This document shows, piece by piece, positions 37,927-48,449 of a stretch of 49,624 nt of DNA. How positions within the stretch are numbered: position 1 is the first letter of the stretch; each line of letters starts with the position of its first letter. The notes under the pieces are model-generated. The model made no database searches. It was not told the origin of the DNA and was given only the letters and a program-made list of their open reading frames with translations. Origin of the DNA: Sphingobacterium sp. T2 (lineage in GTDB: Bacteria > Bacteroidota > Bacteroidia > Sphingobacteriales > Sphingobacteriaceae); the NCBI RefSeq assembly GCF_000814685.1, contig NZ_JXAC01000011.1, positions 1 through 49,624 on the forward strand, read 5' to 3'. Made by a program: the position numbers and the translations under genes.

Positions 37927-39394
37927 TTAAGCGTAATCGAATACGGCCTCTTTACTTTCGAGTGCGGTTTGTCCCATCAAGTATTCATCAACTTTACGGG
38001 CACATTCGCGGCCTTCGGAGATAGCCCATACTACCAGTGACTGTCCGCGGCGCATGTCGCCAGCAGTGAAGTACTTCTGAATGTTGGTTTGATAAGAACC
38101 TTCAGCTGCTTTGACGTTGCCTCTTTCGTCTAGGGCGATACCCAGCTGCTGCAGTAGGCCTTCGTGTTGAGGGTGCAGGAAGCCCATAGCCAGTGTTACC
38201 AGCTCGCATGGGATTTCACGCTGTGAGCCTTCTACTTCCTTGAATTTCACGGGACGGCCGTTGGCGTCGGTTTCCCATTCTAAGTCTACAACAAGAGCGG
38301 CGCGCACATGTCCTTTGTCATCTCCTAAGAATTCTTTTGTGCTTACACTCCAGAATCGTTGACAGCCTTCCTCATGCGATGTTGTAGTTTTCAGGAGCAT
38401 AGGGTAGGTTGGCCATGGCATAGCTGCTGTACGGGCTTTCGGTGGTTGAGGCATAAGCTCGAATTGCGTTACTGACTTGGCGCCTTGTCTGTTGGCTGTT
38501 CCTACACAGTCTGATCCGGTGTCGCCACCGCCGATGACCAATACATTTTTTCCTGTAGCCAGAATTTCTTCTACCTCTATTGGAGAGTTGCCTATACGCT
38601 TGTTCTGTTGTTTTAGGAATTCCATGGCAAAATGGACGCCTTTAAGCTCACGGCCCGGAATATTGAGGTTACGCGGAATAGTCGAGCCGCCGGCTAGCAC
38701 CACCGCATCGTATTGATCCAGCTCAGAGACGGGAACATTCTTTCCTACTTCGGCGTTGGTGCGAAACTCTATGCCGGATGCCTTCATGATTTCAATACGG
38801 CGGTCCACTACGGACTTGTCCAACTTGAAGTCAGGAATGCCATAGCGAAGAAGGCCCCCTACTTTATCGTCACGTTCGTAAACCACTACATCGTGTCCAG
38901 CCTTGTTGAGCTGGGCTGCGGCAGCCAAACCTGAGGGACCGCTGCCTACTACTGCCACTTTTTTGCCTGTCTTTAATACTGGCGTAGCGGGTTTAACATA
39001 GCCTTTTTTATAGGCAATTTCTATGATATGTTTTTCTATTTCCTCAATGGCTACAGGGTTTTTGTTTATGCCCAACACACATGCCGATTCGCATGGAGCA
39101 GGGCATATACGTCCTGTGAATTCAGGAAAGTTATTTGTCGAGCTCAAGATGTTGTAGGCGTCTTCCCATCTTCCATCGTAGACAGCGTCGTTGAATTCGG
39201 GGATGACATTGCCTAATGGACAACCCGAGTGACAAAACGGAATGCCACAGTTCATACAGCGGGCAGCTTGTGTGTTGAGTTGTTCGTCTGTGTAGGTGTG
39301 TACAAACTCTTTATAGTTGTTGTTTTCTATTTTCTACAGCCTCTTTTGGCGGAAGTACTCTGTCAAATTCTAAAAATCCAGTTGCTTTTCCCAT
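37927..39394 (-). CDS. gltD: Glutamate synthase small subunit, frameshifted near the N-terminus
   Basis: About 489 residues. GltD takes electrons from NADPH to the GltB subunit. ATG 39394 gives MGKATGFLEFDRVLPPKEAVENR; one frameshift in the T/A run near 39330-39337 restores KNNYKEFVHTYTDEQLNTQAARCMNCGIPFCHSGCPLGN, which carries the N-terminal 4Fe-4S cysteines. Next come CPAPCESACVLG, the FAD-binding GKKVAVVGSGPSGLAAAAQL and the NADPH-binding NVLVIGGGDTGSDCVGTANRQGAKSV, and the C-terminal FTAGDMRRGQSLVVWAISEGRECA. It follows gltB by 17 bp, as in gltBD operons, and ends in a hairpin terminator. Confidence 0.93.
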
Positions 39395-39411
39395 GATTTA
39401 ATTCCCTTTAA

Positions 39412-42400
39412 TTAAGCTACAACCATTTTTTTTCTTAACACCGCTTTGTATTCGCGAGGGAACACCTTAATGAATTTGTTCTTTTCTGTAGCCCAATTTT
39501 CTAAGATATATGTTGCCCTCTCACTTCCAGTGAGGTGGATATGACGTTTCAGTAAGGATATGATGGCTGTTTCATCTTCTGGTTCAAGTGGGTCTAGGTC
39601 CACCATTTCTTGGTTGCAGTTGATTCTGAAATTGCCTTTAATATCATATACCCAAGCTATACCGCCGCTCATCCCTGCTGCGAAGTTTCTTCCCGTCTCT
39701 CCTAAAATCAGGCACGTCCTCCTGTCATATACTCACAGCCGTGGTCTCCCACACCTTCTACTACTGCTGTAGCTCCTGAGTTACGTACGGCAAAACGCTC
39801 TCCCGCCATACCGTTGACGAAAAGGTGTCCGGAGGTGGCGCCGTACAAGGCTACGTTGCCGATGATGATGTTTTCGTGAGGGACAAGCTTGCTGTCCTTA
39901 GATGGGTAGATTGCGATCTGAGCTCCCGACAAACCTTTGGCGACGTAGTCGTTGGCTTCACCTTCCAATTCAAACGAAATACCTTTGGTGTTGAATGCTC
40001 CGAAAGACTGACCCGCCGACCCTTCGAACTTAAAGTTGATGGTGTTGTCTGGCAGACCTTCGGAACCGTAGCGTTTCGAAATTTCGTTTGACAGCATCGT
40101 TCCTATGGTACGGTCTGTATTTTTTACCTTGAAAGTTCCGAACACAGGGGTTTTGTTTTCCAAAGCTTCTTTTGCCTGCTTTATCAGCCCCCAATCCAAA
40201 ATCATGCTTAAGCCATGGTCTTGTTCTTCGGTATTATATAAGGTCTGTCCTATTTCATTGCGCGGCACGTACAGAATGCTGGAGAAGTCTACTTTGCTGG
40301 CTTTCCAGTGATTGATATCTTCACGTTTTTTCAAGAATTGAGCTCGACCTACCATCTCATTGATTGATCGGAAGCCTAATTCTGCCATGATTTCGCGCAT
40401 CTCTTCTGCCAAGAAGCGGAACAGGTTGATAATATCTTCTGGTTTTCCAGAGAATAGCTTACGTAATTCAGGATCTTGAGTGGCCACGCCTACAGGACAG
40501 GTGTTCAGATGACATTTGCGCATCATGATACATCCTCCGGCGATGAGGCAGCTGTAGCTACGCCCCATTCTTCTGCTCCTAAGAGGGTTGCTATGACAAG
40601 GTCACGGCCTGTCTTCATCTGTCCATCGGCTTGTAGCACTACACGGCTGCGCAGTTTGTTTTTCACCAAGGTTTGATGTGCTTCTGCGAGCCCTAGCTCC
40701 CATGGTAGTCCGGCATGTTTGATAGAGCTTATAGGAGAAGCTCCCGTACCTCCATCATATCCCGCGATGAGGATGACGTCGGCATGGGCTTTGGCAACAC
40801 CGGCGGCAATGGTTCCTACACCCGCCTTAGACACCAATTTCACGTTGATACGAGCCTCCCTGTTGGCATTTTTCAGGTCGAAAATCAGCTGTGCCAAATC
40901 TTCGATAGAATAGATGTCATGATGTGGTGGAGGAGAAATCAAGCCTACACCAGGTGTAGAGTGACGTACTTTAGCAATCCACTCATCCACTTTATGGCCA
41001 GGAAGCTGCCCGCCCTCTCCAGGTTTAGCCCCTTGTGCCATCTTGATCTGGATTTCGTCAGCCTGAGTGAGATAGTTTGATGTAACTCCGAAGCGTGCTG
41101 ATGCCACCTGCTTGATAGCCGATCGCATAGAGTCTCCATTAGGCAGTTTTTGATAGCGGATTTCGTCTTCCCCTCCTTCTCCCGTGTTGGATTTGGCACC
41201 GATACGGTTCATAGCAATAGCCAGTGTAGAGTGTGCCTCATGTGAGATAGAACCGAAAGACATAGCTCCTGTAGCAAAGCGCTTCATAATTTCTGTGGCA
41301 GGTTCTACCTCCTCCAGAGGGATAGGATTTCTATGTTTGGCAAAGTCCAATAAGCCGCGTAAGGTGAACATACGCTCTTTTTGGTTATTAATCAATGCCG
41401 AATATTTCTTATACGCTTGATAGTCGTTATTGCGGCAGGCTTGTTGTAGCAGGTGTACTGTCTGTGGATTCCAAAGATGTCCTTCTCCGCGACGTTTCCA
41501 TTGGTAGATACCGCCTTCCGGCAAGATAGGTTTTACGTTGCGGGTAGGGGCAAAGGCTCTCCAGTGTTTCTTCAGTGCTTCTTGAGCGATATCGTCAAGC
41601 GTCAGGCCTCCGATGCGAGAAACCGCTCCACAGAAGTATTTGTCAACAACAGATTTGTCTATACCCAACACTTCGAAGATTTGTGCTCCGTGATATGATT
41701 GAAGTGTGGAGATACCCATCTTCGAGAAGATTTTGAGTAAACCATTGCATACTGCCTTTACATAGTTTTTGCGTAGTTGAGGCCATTCAAGCTCAGTATC
41801 CAACAAACCTTGCTCTTTCAGCGTGCGTATGCTTGCTAAAGCAAGATAAGGATTTATGGCTGTAGCACCGAAGGCTAGCAGACAGGCGAAGTGGTGTACC
41901 TCCCATACGTCTCCGGCTTCTACCACAAGTCCTATAGCACCACGGTTGCCTGTTTTGATAAGGTGATGGTGAACGGCAGAAACCGCCAACAACGATGGTA
42001 TGGCGGCATGTTGTGAGTCTATGGCGCGGTCCGAAAGGATGATCACTTCAAATCCGTCACGTACGGCATCGTCTGCGTAACGGCATAGACGCTCCAGTCC
42101 GGCTTCTAATGAGCCTGGCTTGCCGTCCGCCTTGAAATAGCATTGTAAGGTTTTTGCTTGGAACACTCCCGTGTCGATAGAGCGTAGTTTTTCCAATTCG
42201 CTAGAAGTCAGAATGGGATGTTCCAAAGTTACACAATGACAAGACTTTTGATCTTCTACCAAGATATTACCGGAATTGCCGATGAATGTTGCCAAACTCA
42301 TCACCAGACGCTCACGTATAGGGTCTATCGGTGGGTTGGTCACCTGAGCAAAAAACTGTTTGAAATAGCTTGTCAGATGTTGAGGATGGTCGGACAATAC

Positions 42401-43909
42401 GGCAAGAGGCACATCCGTACCCATAGACCCCACCGGCTCATAGCCTGTAGTTGCCATAGGTGAAAGGATGGTTTCTATATCTTCACGTGAGTATCCGAAT
42501 GCCTGTTGATATTTGAACACAGAGTCTTTGGACAGATAAGTAAATGTCACACGAGGCTCTGCGAGTTCTTCTAACTTGATTTTGTATTTGTTTATCCAGT
42601 CGCCGTACGGCTGCTTGCTTACCAACTCGCCTTTGACCTCTTCATCGGTACGGATTTTACCTTGTTCCATATCCACGACAAAGATTTTTCCCGGCTGTTG
42701 GCGACCTTTTTTGATGATGGTAGATTCGTCTATAGGGAGTGCTCCTGCTTCCGATGCAACAATCACACGGTCGTCCGAAGTTACGGCGTAGCGTAATGGA
42801 CGAAGGCCGTTGCGGTCCAAGGTCGCACCAATTACTTTACCGTCGGTAAAACATAATGCCGCTGGGCCGTCCCATGGTTCCATCAAGGTAGCATGGTATT
42901 CGTAGAATGCTTTTTTCAAAGGATCCATCTGTGGGTTTCCGTCCCATGCCTCGGGAACTAACATCAGCATGACGTGAGGTAAGCTACGTCCACTATGAAG
43001 CAATAACTCTACAACATTATCCAAGCATGCTGAGTCCGATTGGCCTTTATCAACCACAGGGAGAAGGATTTCCATTTCTTCTTCTGTAAAATAAGGAGAA
43101 GAAAGAGAACGCACCCCTGCATAAAACCAGTTGAGGTTACCGGTAAGGGTATTAATCTCTCCGTTATGGGCCAAAAAACGGAAAGGCTGGGCCAACGACC
43201 ACGATGGGAAGGTGTTGGTAGAGAAACGCGAGTGTACCAAGCCAAAGGCCGATACTACACGAGGATCTCTAAGGTCTTTGAAATAAGTGCCAACCTGATA
43301 TGTTGTCAATTGCCCTTTATATACTATAGTTTTGCAAGAAAGCGATGCTATATATAATGGTAGCGGATATTCTTGGGTGGCTTTGATCTTTTGAATGATA
43401 AGTCTTCTAAGGACATATAATTTACGTTCAAAATCTTCCGTATTGGTCACCCCTACAGGACGTGAAACGAAAAACTGCACGATTTCTGGCTCGGCACTTA
43501 ACGCTGTTGGCCCTATACCTTCTTTGTTGACCGGAACAGTTCTGAAGCCTAAAAAGTCCATCTTACGGTCTTCCGTCGCCTCTTGAATTACCTGACGGCA
43601 GATCTGGTTTAATGTTTCGTCTTTCGGTAAAAATACCATACCTACCCCATAATAACCGGGTTCAGGTAATTGGATGTCTAAGTTGATACATTCTTCCCAA
43701 AAAAATTCATGCGGGATCTGTATCATGATTCCTGCTCCATCACCACTTTCAGGATCACATCCGCAGGCTCCGCGGTGCTCCATGTTTTCCAACATCACTA
43801 AGGCATCGCGAACATGGTCATGCGATTTTTTACCCTTAATGTGCGCTACAAAGCCTACACCACATGCATCGTGTTCAAATTCCGGGTTGTAAAGTCCTTC
43901 TTGCTGCAT
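39412..43909 (-). CDS. gltB: Glutamate synthase large subunit, two frameshifts
   Basis: About 1499 residues, the normal length. Domain order: N-terminal glutaminase (amidotransferase) with the catalytic Cys in [15 protein letters not shown] after a short propeptide; central domain; FMN-binding synthase domain ([50 protein letters not shown]); 3Fe-4S motif C-x5-C-x4-C with PVGVATQ at about 40501-40535; and C-terminal beta-helix ([36 protein letters not shown]). Frameshifts lie near 40545-40550 (a missing [13 protein letters not shown]) and near 39708. With GltD it makes two glutamates from glutamine and 2-oxoglutarate. Confidence 0.95.
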
Positions 43910-44120
43910 TCTATTCTACTAAATTATGATTTGACTAATTCGAGTTTGCTAATATAAAAAATAAAAACTTAAATCTTTGAAAAATTTTCAATAAAATTTA
44001 AGAATATTTAATGTTTTTGTAATTTGTTCCGACACGAAGAGCGAGGATTGTATTTATTTCACCAAAACATTGGTAAAATGAAATTTCATTCGTTTTTTTG
44101 TTAATCCCATATTAATAGAC
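43910..44120. other. AT-rich divergent intergenic region between gltB and the epimerase gene
   Basis: A 211-bp AT-rich spacer that should hold two divergent promoters. I see no exact TTG-N19-TAnnTTTG match on either strand and no riboswitch-like structure. A small inverted pair TTGGTAAAATGAAATTTCATT near 44070 contains the palindrome ATGAAATTTCAT. Confidence 0.4.
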
Positions 44121-45218
44121 ATGAAAATTCAAGAAATAGAAATCTATCGATTAAGTATTCCCATGGAACCCTTCGTTATAGCGACGGGCACTATGGATTA
44201 TGCGCAGAACACTTTTATTAAGATTATTACAGATACTGATTTATATGGTGTAGGCGAATGTTCAGCCTTTCCGATGATTGTGGGAGAGACGCAGAACACC
44301 TGTATTGCCGTGGCACAGGACTTTGCCAAAATCTGGAAAGGAAAAGATCCTTTGGCTATAGAAGATCGTCTGGCAGAACTACACCTTTATATTGCGGGCA
44401 ATGCGACCATCAAATCGGCGTTTGACATGGCTTTATATGATTTGAACGCTAAGGCTGCCGACTTGCCGCTATACAAATTTCTTAAGGGAGAACGCCGAGA
44501 GATTATCACCGATATTACGTTGGGTATTGCTACTGCGGAAGAGATGGCCGAAAAGGCGCTACGCCTGAAAGAGGGTGGAGCTTTTGCTCTTAAGGTAAAA
44601 TTAGGAAAGAAGCCGCAGGACGATATCGCACGCATCAAGGCTATCCGTCAGGCTGTAGGATTTGATATTCCTATCCGAGTGGATGCAAACCAGGGGTGGT
44701 CCTTTGAAGGAGCTGTAGAAGCTTTGCAAGGGCTTGAGCCGTATAAAATACAGTTTTGTGAGCAGCCTATGCGTACGTATAATGATCACCTGCTGCCGGA
44801 ACTGCGTACACGTACTATTGTCCCTATCATGGCTGATGAATCCGTATATAATCATCACGATGCTGAAAGATTATGTAAGGCGGATGCTTGCGACTATATC
44901 AATATCAAATTCTCGAAGTCGTCAGGAATATACGAAGCACTAAAGATTCAGTCTGTAGCTGCTGAATATAATATTCCTTGTATGATTGGTGGAATGTTAG
45001 AGTCTCGTTTGGCACTGGCAGCAAAGGTTCATTTTGTCTATGCTGCACCGAATGTTAAATTCTATGACTTGGATACCTGTATGGTGGGACATCTGGCAGA
45101 TCCTGTAATAGGAGGAATTCAATATGACGGATATAAGATTTCTATCAGCGATGATATCGGTATCGGAGCTGACATACAACAAGAATTTTTGGATAAATGC
45201 GAAAAATGGGTGATTTAG
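44121..45218 (+). CDS. Dipeptide epimerase (L-Ala-D/L-Glu epimerase-like), enolase superfamily
   Basis: 365 residues, intact. It carries the muconate-lactonizing subgroup active site: KVKLG (KxK) at about residues 155-160, RVDANQGW (metal Asp), FCEQP (metal Glu), ADES (metal Asp) and INIKFSKSSGI (second catalytic Lys). The N-terminal capping domain (MKIQEIEIYRLSIPMEPFVIATGTMDYAQNTFIKI) is typical of the L-Ala-D/L-Glu epimerases that recycle murein peptides. Related enzymes epimerise other dipeptides, so the exact substrate is open. Its stop codon lies in the loop of a terminator hairpin. It is divergent from gltB. Confidence 0.87.
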   Translation: MKIQEIEIYRLSIPMEPFVIATGTMDYAQNTFIKIITDTDLYGVGECSAFPMIVGETQNTCIAVAQDFAKIWKGKDPLAIEDRLAELHLYIAGNATIKSAFDMALYDLNAKAADLPLYKFLKGERREIITDITLGIATAEEMAEKALRLKEGGAFALKVKLGKKPQDDIARIKAIRQAVGFDIPIRVDANQGWSFEGAVEALQGLEPYKIQFCEQPMRTYNDHLLPELRTRTIVPIMADESVYNHHDAERLCKADACDYINIKFSKSSGIYEALKIQSVAAEYNIPCMIGGMLESRLALAAKVHFVYAAPNVKFYDLDTCMVGHLADPVIGGIQYDGYKISISDDIGIGADIQQEFLDKCEKWVI

Positions 45219-45230
45219 TCACCCATTTTT
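45202..45230 (+). terminator. Terminator overlapping the end of the epimerase gene
   Basis: AAAAATGGGTGA (45202-45213) and TCACCCATTTTT (45219-45230) form a 12-bp stem with a 5-nt loop. The TAG stop (45216-45218) is in the loop, so the last codons are part of the terminator. Confidence 0.85.
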
Positions 45231-45429
45231 GTTATGTAAAATAAAATCTTTTCATCCTAGCCCTCTTTCGAAAAATCCTATTTTCAACAAAAATTTCTTT
45301 TAAAGTAAAATTCAGATTGTTATATTTAAAACCGAAAACATTTAATATGGTTCTTCTTCTTTTAAGAGAAGTTCTGTTAACCAATATATAAACTAAATAC
45401 ACAATTACTAAACAAACACAATCTGAATT

Positions 45430-48400
45430 ATGCAAAAATCTACTGTACGTTGCAGGGTGATTTGCTATTTGTCTGCTTTTTTGATTTTTCTGCTTGGTGC
45501 AGGAGTTTCAAAAAGTTATGGTCAAGCAAATTCACTCACAGGAAAAGTGGTGGACCAAGATGGTCTTCCTGTTGCCGGTGCTACTGTAAGTCTTTTGACT
45601 ACCGGTGCTGCTACATCCACAAGTGAACAGGGCATATACGTTATCCATAATGTGCCTTTGGGATCTCAGACAGTTGTAGTAAAACTTATCGGGTATAGGG
45701 ATGCCCAGAAAACTATCCAAATTGTATCGGGTCAGAATCAGTTAGATTTTGATTTGGTGTTGGAGGCAGATCAACTGGAAGAGGTCGTGGTCATTGGATA
45801 TGGGGTTACCAAGCGTAAGCAAGTGACGGGATCTATTAGTAGTGTGACGCCGGAAGACTTTAACAAAGGTGTGGTAAGCTCTCCGGATCAGCTGCTGGCG
45901 GGAAAGGTCGCGGGATTGGTGGTGAATAGAGCTGGAGGGGATCCTACAGCAGGGGCTACTATGCAGCTAAGAGGTCCTTCTTCCTTGACGGCAAGCTCAG
46001 CACCTCTGTATGTTATCGACGGTATAGTTGGTGCCAATATAGAGTTGGTAGCGCCAGATGACATTGTTTCCATGGATGTGATGAAAGACGCTTCCTCCAC
46101 AGCTATTTATGGATCGAGAGCTGCAAATGGGGTGATCTTTGTAACCACACGACGAGGAAAAGCCGGCGCTCCAGTCATCAATTATAGCGGTTATGCAGCT
46201 ACGGAGATGATATCCAATAAAGTTAATGTGCTTAGTGCTGCCGAACATAAGGCCTTTGTCGAAGAGCACGGCCTTACCGTAGCTCCCAATGAAACGGGCT
46301 ATGAAACGGATTGGCAAAAAGCGATTACGCGTACCGGAATTTCACACAATCACAATGTGTCATTAGGAGGTGGCACGGAGCACACACGTTATAATGCCTC
46401 TCTTAATTATTTCAATAATCAGGGGATAGTGAAGCGTAACGGCATTGAAAAAATTGTAGCCCGTGTAGGGATTGATCAAAATGCTTTTGATGACAGGCTA
46501 AAGCTCTCCTTTAATATAGGTAATAGCATTATCACTTCCCAACATATTGATTATGGTATTTTTAATGGCGCTGCCCGTTATGTACCTACATCGCCGATCA
46601 TGTCGGATGATCCGGAATATGCACAATATGGCGGCTACTTTCAGGTGGTGGGACGTACAGGATACATGAATCCTGTGGCAATGCTCAACCAGCGGGATGA
46701 ATCTAGAAGCAACAATACCTTATTGGGAAATTTCAAAGGAGATTTGAAAATTGCGGATGGCTTAATATGGTCTAATATTCTTTCCTACCAACGCCGGCAT
46801 TGGGACAAGAAATATTATATGCACCGCACGGACTTTGATTCCTTCGCATTGGGAAGAGGATATGCCGAGCGAACTAGTCTAAAACATATAGATAAAATTT
46901 TGGAATCCTATCTCAACTATTCCCATACTTTTAGTAATGTACATAATCTGGAAGCCATGGCCGGATACTCCTATCAACGCACCAAAAATGATGATGGCAT
47001 CTGGGCCTCAGCAGTAGGATTCATGTCGGATGACTTGATAGACAACAACCTTAATTTGGGAACACTTCCTGATGGGTATAATCCTTTCAGCGGTTATCCA
47101 CAGATTAAAGAATCCTTGTTGATTTCCGTGTATGGACGAGTGGGCTACAATTATGATGATAAGTATTTGCTCTCTGCTTCTCTAAGAAGAGATGGATCTT
47201 CAAAATTCGGTAAAAATAACCGCTGGGCAACATTCCCTTCCGTTTCTGCTGCCTGGCGTCTGTCCAGAGAAGGGTTCATGCAGGACCAGCAACTTTTTTC
47301 GGAGTTGAAACTGCGCGTAGGATACGGAGTTTCGGGCAACCAGAATATTGATCCATATCGAAGCATAATCATGTTTGGCCCCCGTGACGGACAATTTTTC
47401 TATAACGGTCGTTGGATAAACGCTTATGGGGTCAATCAGAATGAAAACCCTAATCTTAAATGGGAAAGTACGGCAATGTTTAACGTCGGATTGGACTTTG
47501 AGTTGTGGCGCGGAAGATTGGGAGGTAGCATAGAATATTATGACAAAGAGACGAAAGATTTGCTATACGAATATAATGTTCCTTCACCTCCTTATCAGTT
47601 TGATCGCTTACTGGCTAATGGTGCTTCTATGAATAATAAAGGCGTGGAAATCGTATTGAATGCCCATATCATTAACAAAGGGAATTTTCGTTATAGCACC
47701 ACGCTGAACTTTGCTCGTAATGTGAACAAGGTAGGGTCTTTGTCTTCCAACATAGAAAACATTGGAGTAACCGAAAGATATGAGGGAGGAATAGGACTGG
47801 AGGGATGGACAGGACAGACGGCATCCATCGTGTTGCCGGGACAACCTATAGGAACATTCTATGTGGCTAAATATATAGGTTATGATGAGGATGCCAAGCG
47901 AACGATTTATCAGAAGCCGTCGGGAGAGTTGGTCACCCAAGATCAGATTTCTGCCCCTGACGACTATCAGATTATGGGATATGCGTTGCCAAAATTCACC
48001 TATGCTTGGAACAATACCTTAAAATACAAAAATTGGGATTTGAATGTGTTCTTACGAGGAATGTATGGTAACCAGATTTTCAATGCTACAAGGGCCGACT
48101 TGTCGCGCCTTCAGCAGGCCAATGTAACTAATATCGTAAAGGAAGCCGTAGAAGAAGGAATATTTGAAACCCCATTGATAGCATCAAGCAGATTCTTGGA
48201 AGACGGTTCATTCTTGCGGTTGGATAATGCCACGTTAGGATACAAATTCCCGATGACACAGTCTCGTTATATAAAACAGGCTCGCATCTATCTCACAACT
48301 CAAAACTTGTTTACGATTACCAAATATACTGGCGTGGATCCCGAACTAAACTTAGGAGGACTTTCTCCGGGAATAGATAACAGGAGCTATTATCCAAAGA

Positions 48401-48438
48401 CACGCTCGTTCATCTTAGGCTGTAATCTTACTTTTTAA
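45430..48438 (+). CDS. SusC/RagA-family TonB-linked outer membrane protein
   Basis: 1002 residues, intact. Signal peptide 1-32 (AFLIFLLGAGVSKSYGQ). Residues about 36-115 are a carboxypeptidase-D regulatory-like domain (LTGKVVDQDGLPVAGATVSLLTTG). Next come a TonB-box-like segment (EEVVVIGYG), the plug (RKQVTGSISSVTPEDFNKG, DIVSMDVMKDASSTAIYGSRAANGVIFVTTRRG) and a 22-strand barrel ending in SFILGCNLTF. There is no N-terminal STN signalling domain, so it is not wired to an anti-sigma factor through that route. It imports a large nutrient together with the SusD-like lipoprotein 11 bp downstream. The ligand is not predictable. Confidence 0.94.
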   Translation: MQKSTVRCRVICYLSAFLIFLLGAGVSKSYGQANSLTGKVVDQDGLPVAGATVSLLTTGAATSTSEQGIYVIHNVPLGSQTVVVKLIGYRDAQKTIQIVSGQNQLDFDLVLEADQLEEVVVIGYGVTKRKQVTGSISSVTPEDFNKGVVSSPDQLLAGKVAGLVVNRAGGDPTAGATMQLRGPSSLTASSAPLYVIDGIVGANIELVAPDDIVSMDVMKDASSTAIYGSRAANGVIFVTTRRGKAGAPVINYSGYAATEMISNKVNVLSAAEHKAFVEEHGLTVAPNETGYETDWQKAITRTGISHNHNVSLGGGTEHTRYNASLNYFNNQGIVKRNGIEKIVARVGIDQNAFDDRLKLSFNIGNSIITSQHIDYGIFNGAARYVPTSPIMSDDPEYAQYGGYFQVVGRTGYMNPVAMLNQRDESRSNNTLLGNFKGDLKIADGLIWSNILSYQRRHWDKKYYMHRTDFDSFALGRGYAERTSLKHIDKILESYLNYSHTFSNVHNLEAMAGYSYQRTKNDDGIWASAVGFMSDDLIDNNLNLGTLPDGYNPFSGYPQIKESLLISVYGRVGYNYDDKYLLSASLRRDGSSKFGKNNRWATFPSVSAAWRLSREGFMQDQQLFSELKLRVGYGVSGNQNIDPYRSIIMFGPRDGQFFYNGRWINAYGVNQNENPNLKWESTAMFNVGLDFELWRGRLGGSIEYYDKETKDLLYEYNVPSPPYQFDRLLANGASMNNKGVEIVLNAHIINKGNFRYSTTLNFARNVNKVGSLSSNIENIGVTERYEGGIGLEGWTGQTASIVLPGQPIGTFYVAKYIGYDEDAKRTIYQKPSGELVTQDQISAPDDYQIMGYALPKFTYAWNNTLKYKNWDLNVFLRGMYGNQIFNATRADLSRLQQANVTNIVKEAVEEGIFETPLIASSRFLEDGSFLRLDNATLGYKFPMTQSRYIKQARIYLTTQNLFTITKYTGVDPELNLGGLSPGIDNRSYYPKTRSFILGCNLTF

Positions 48439-48449
48439 ATGATTTTGCT

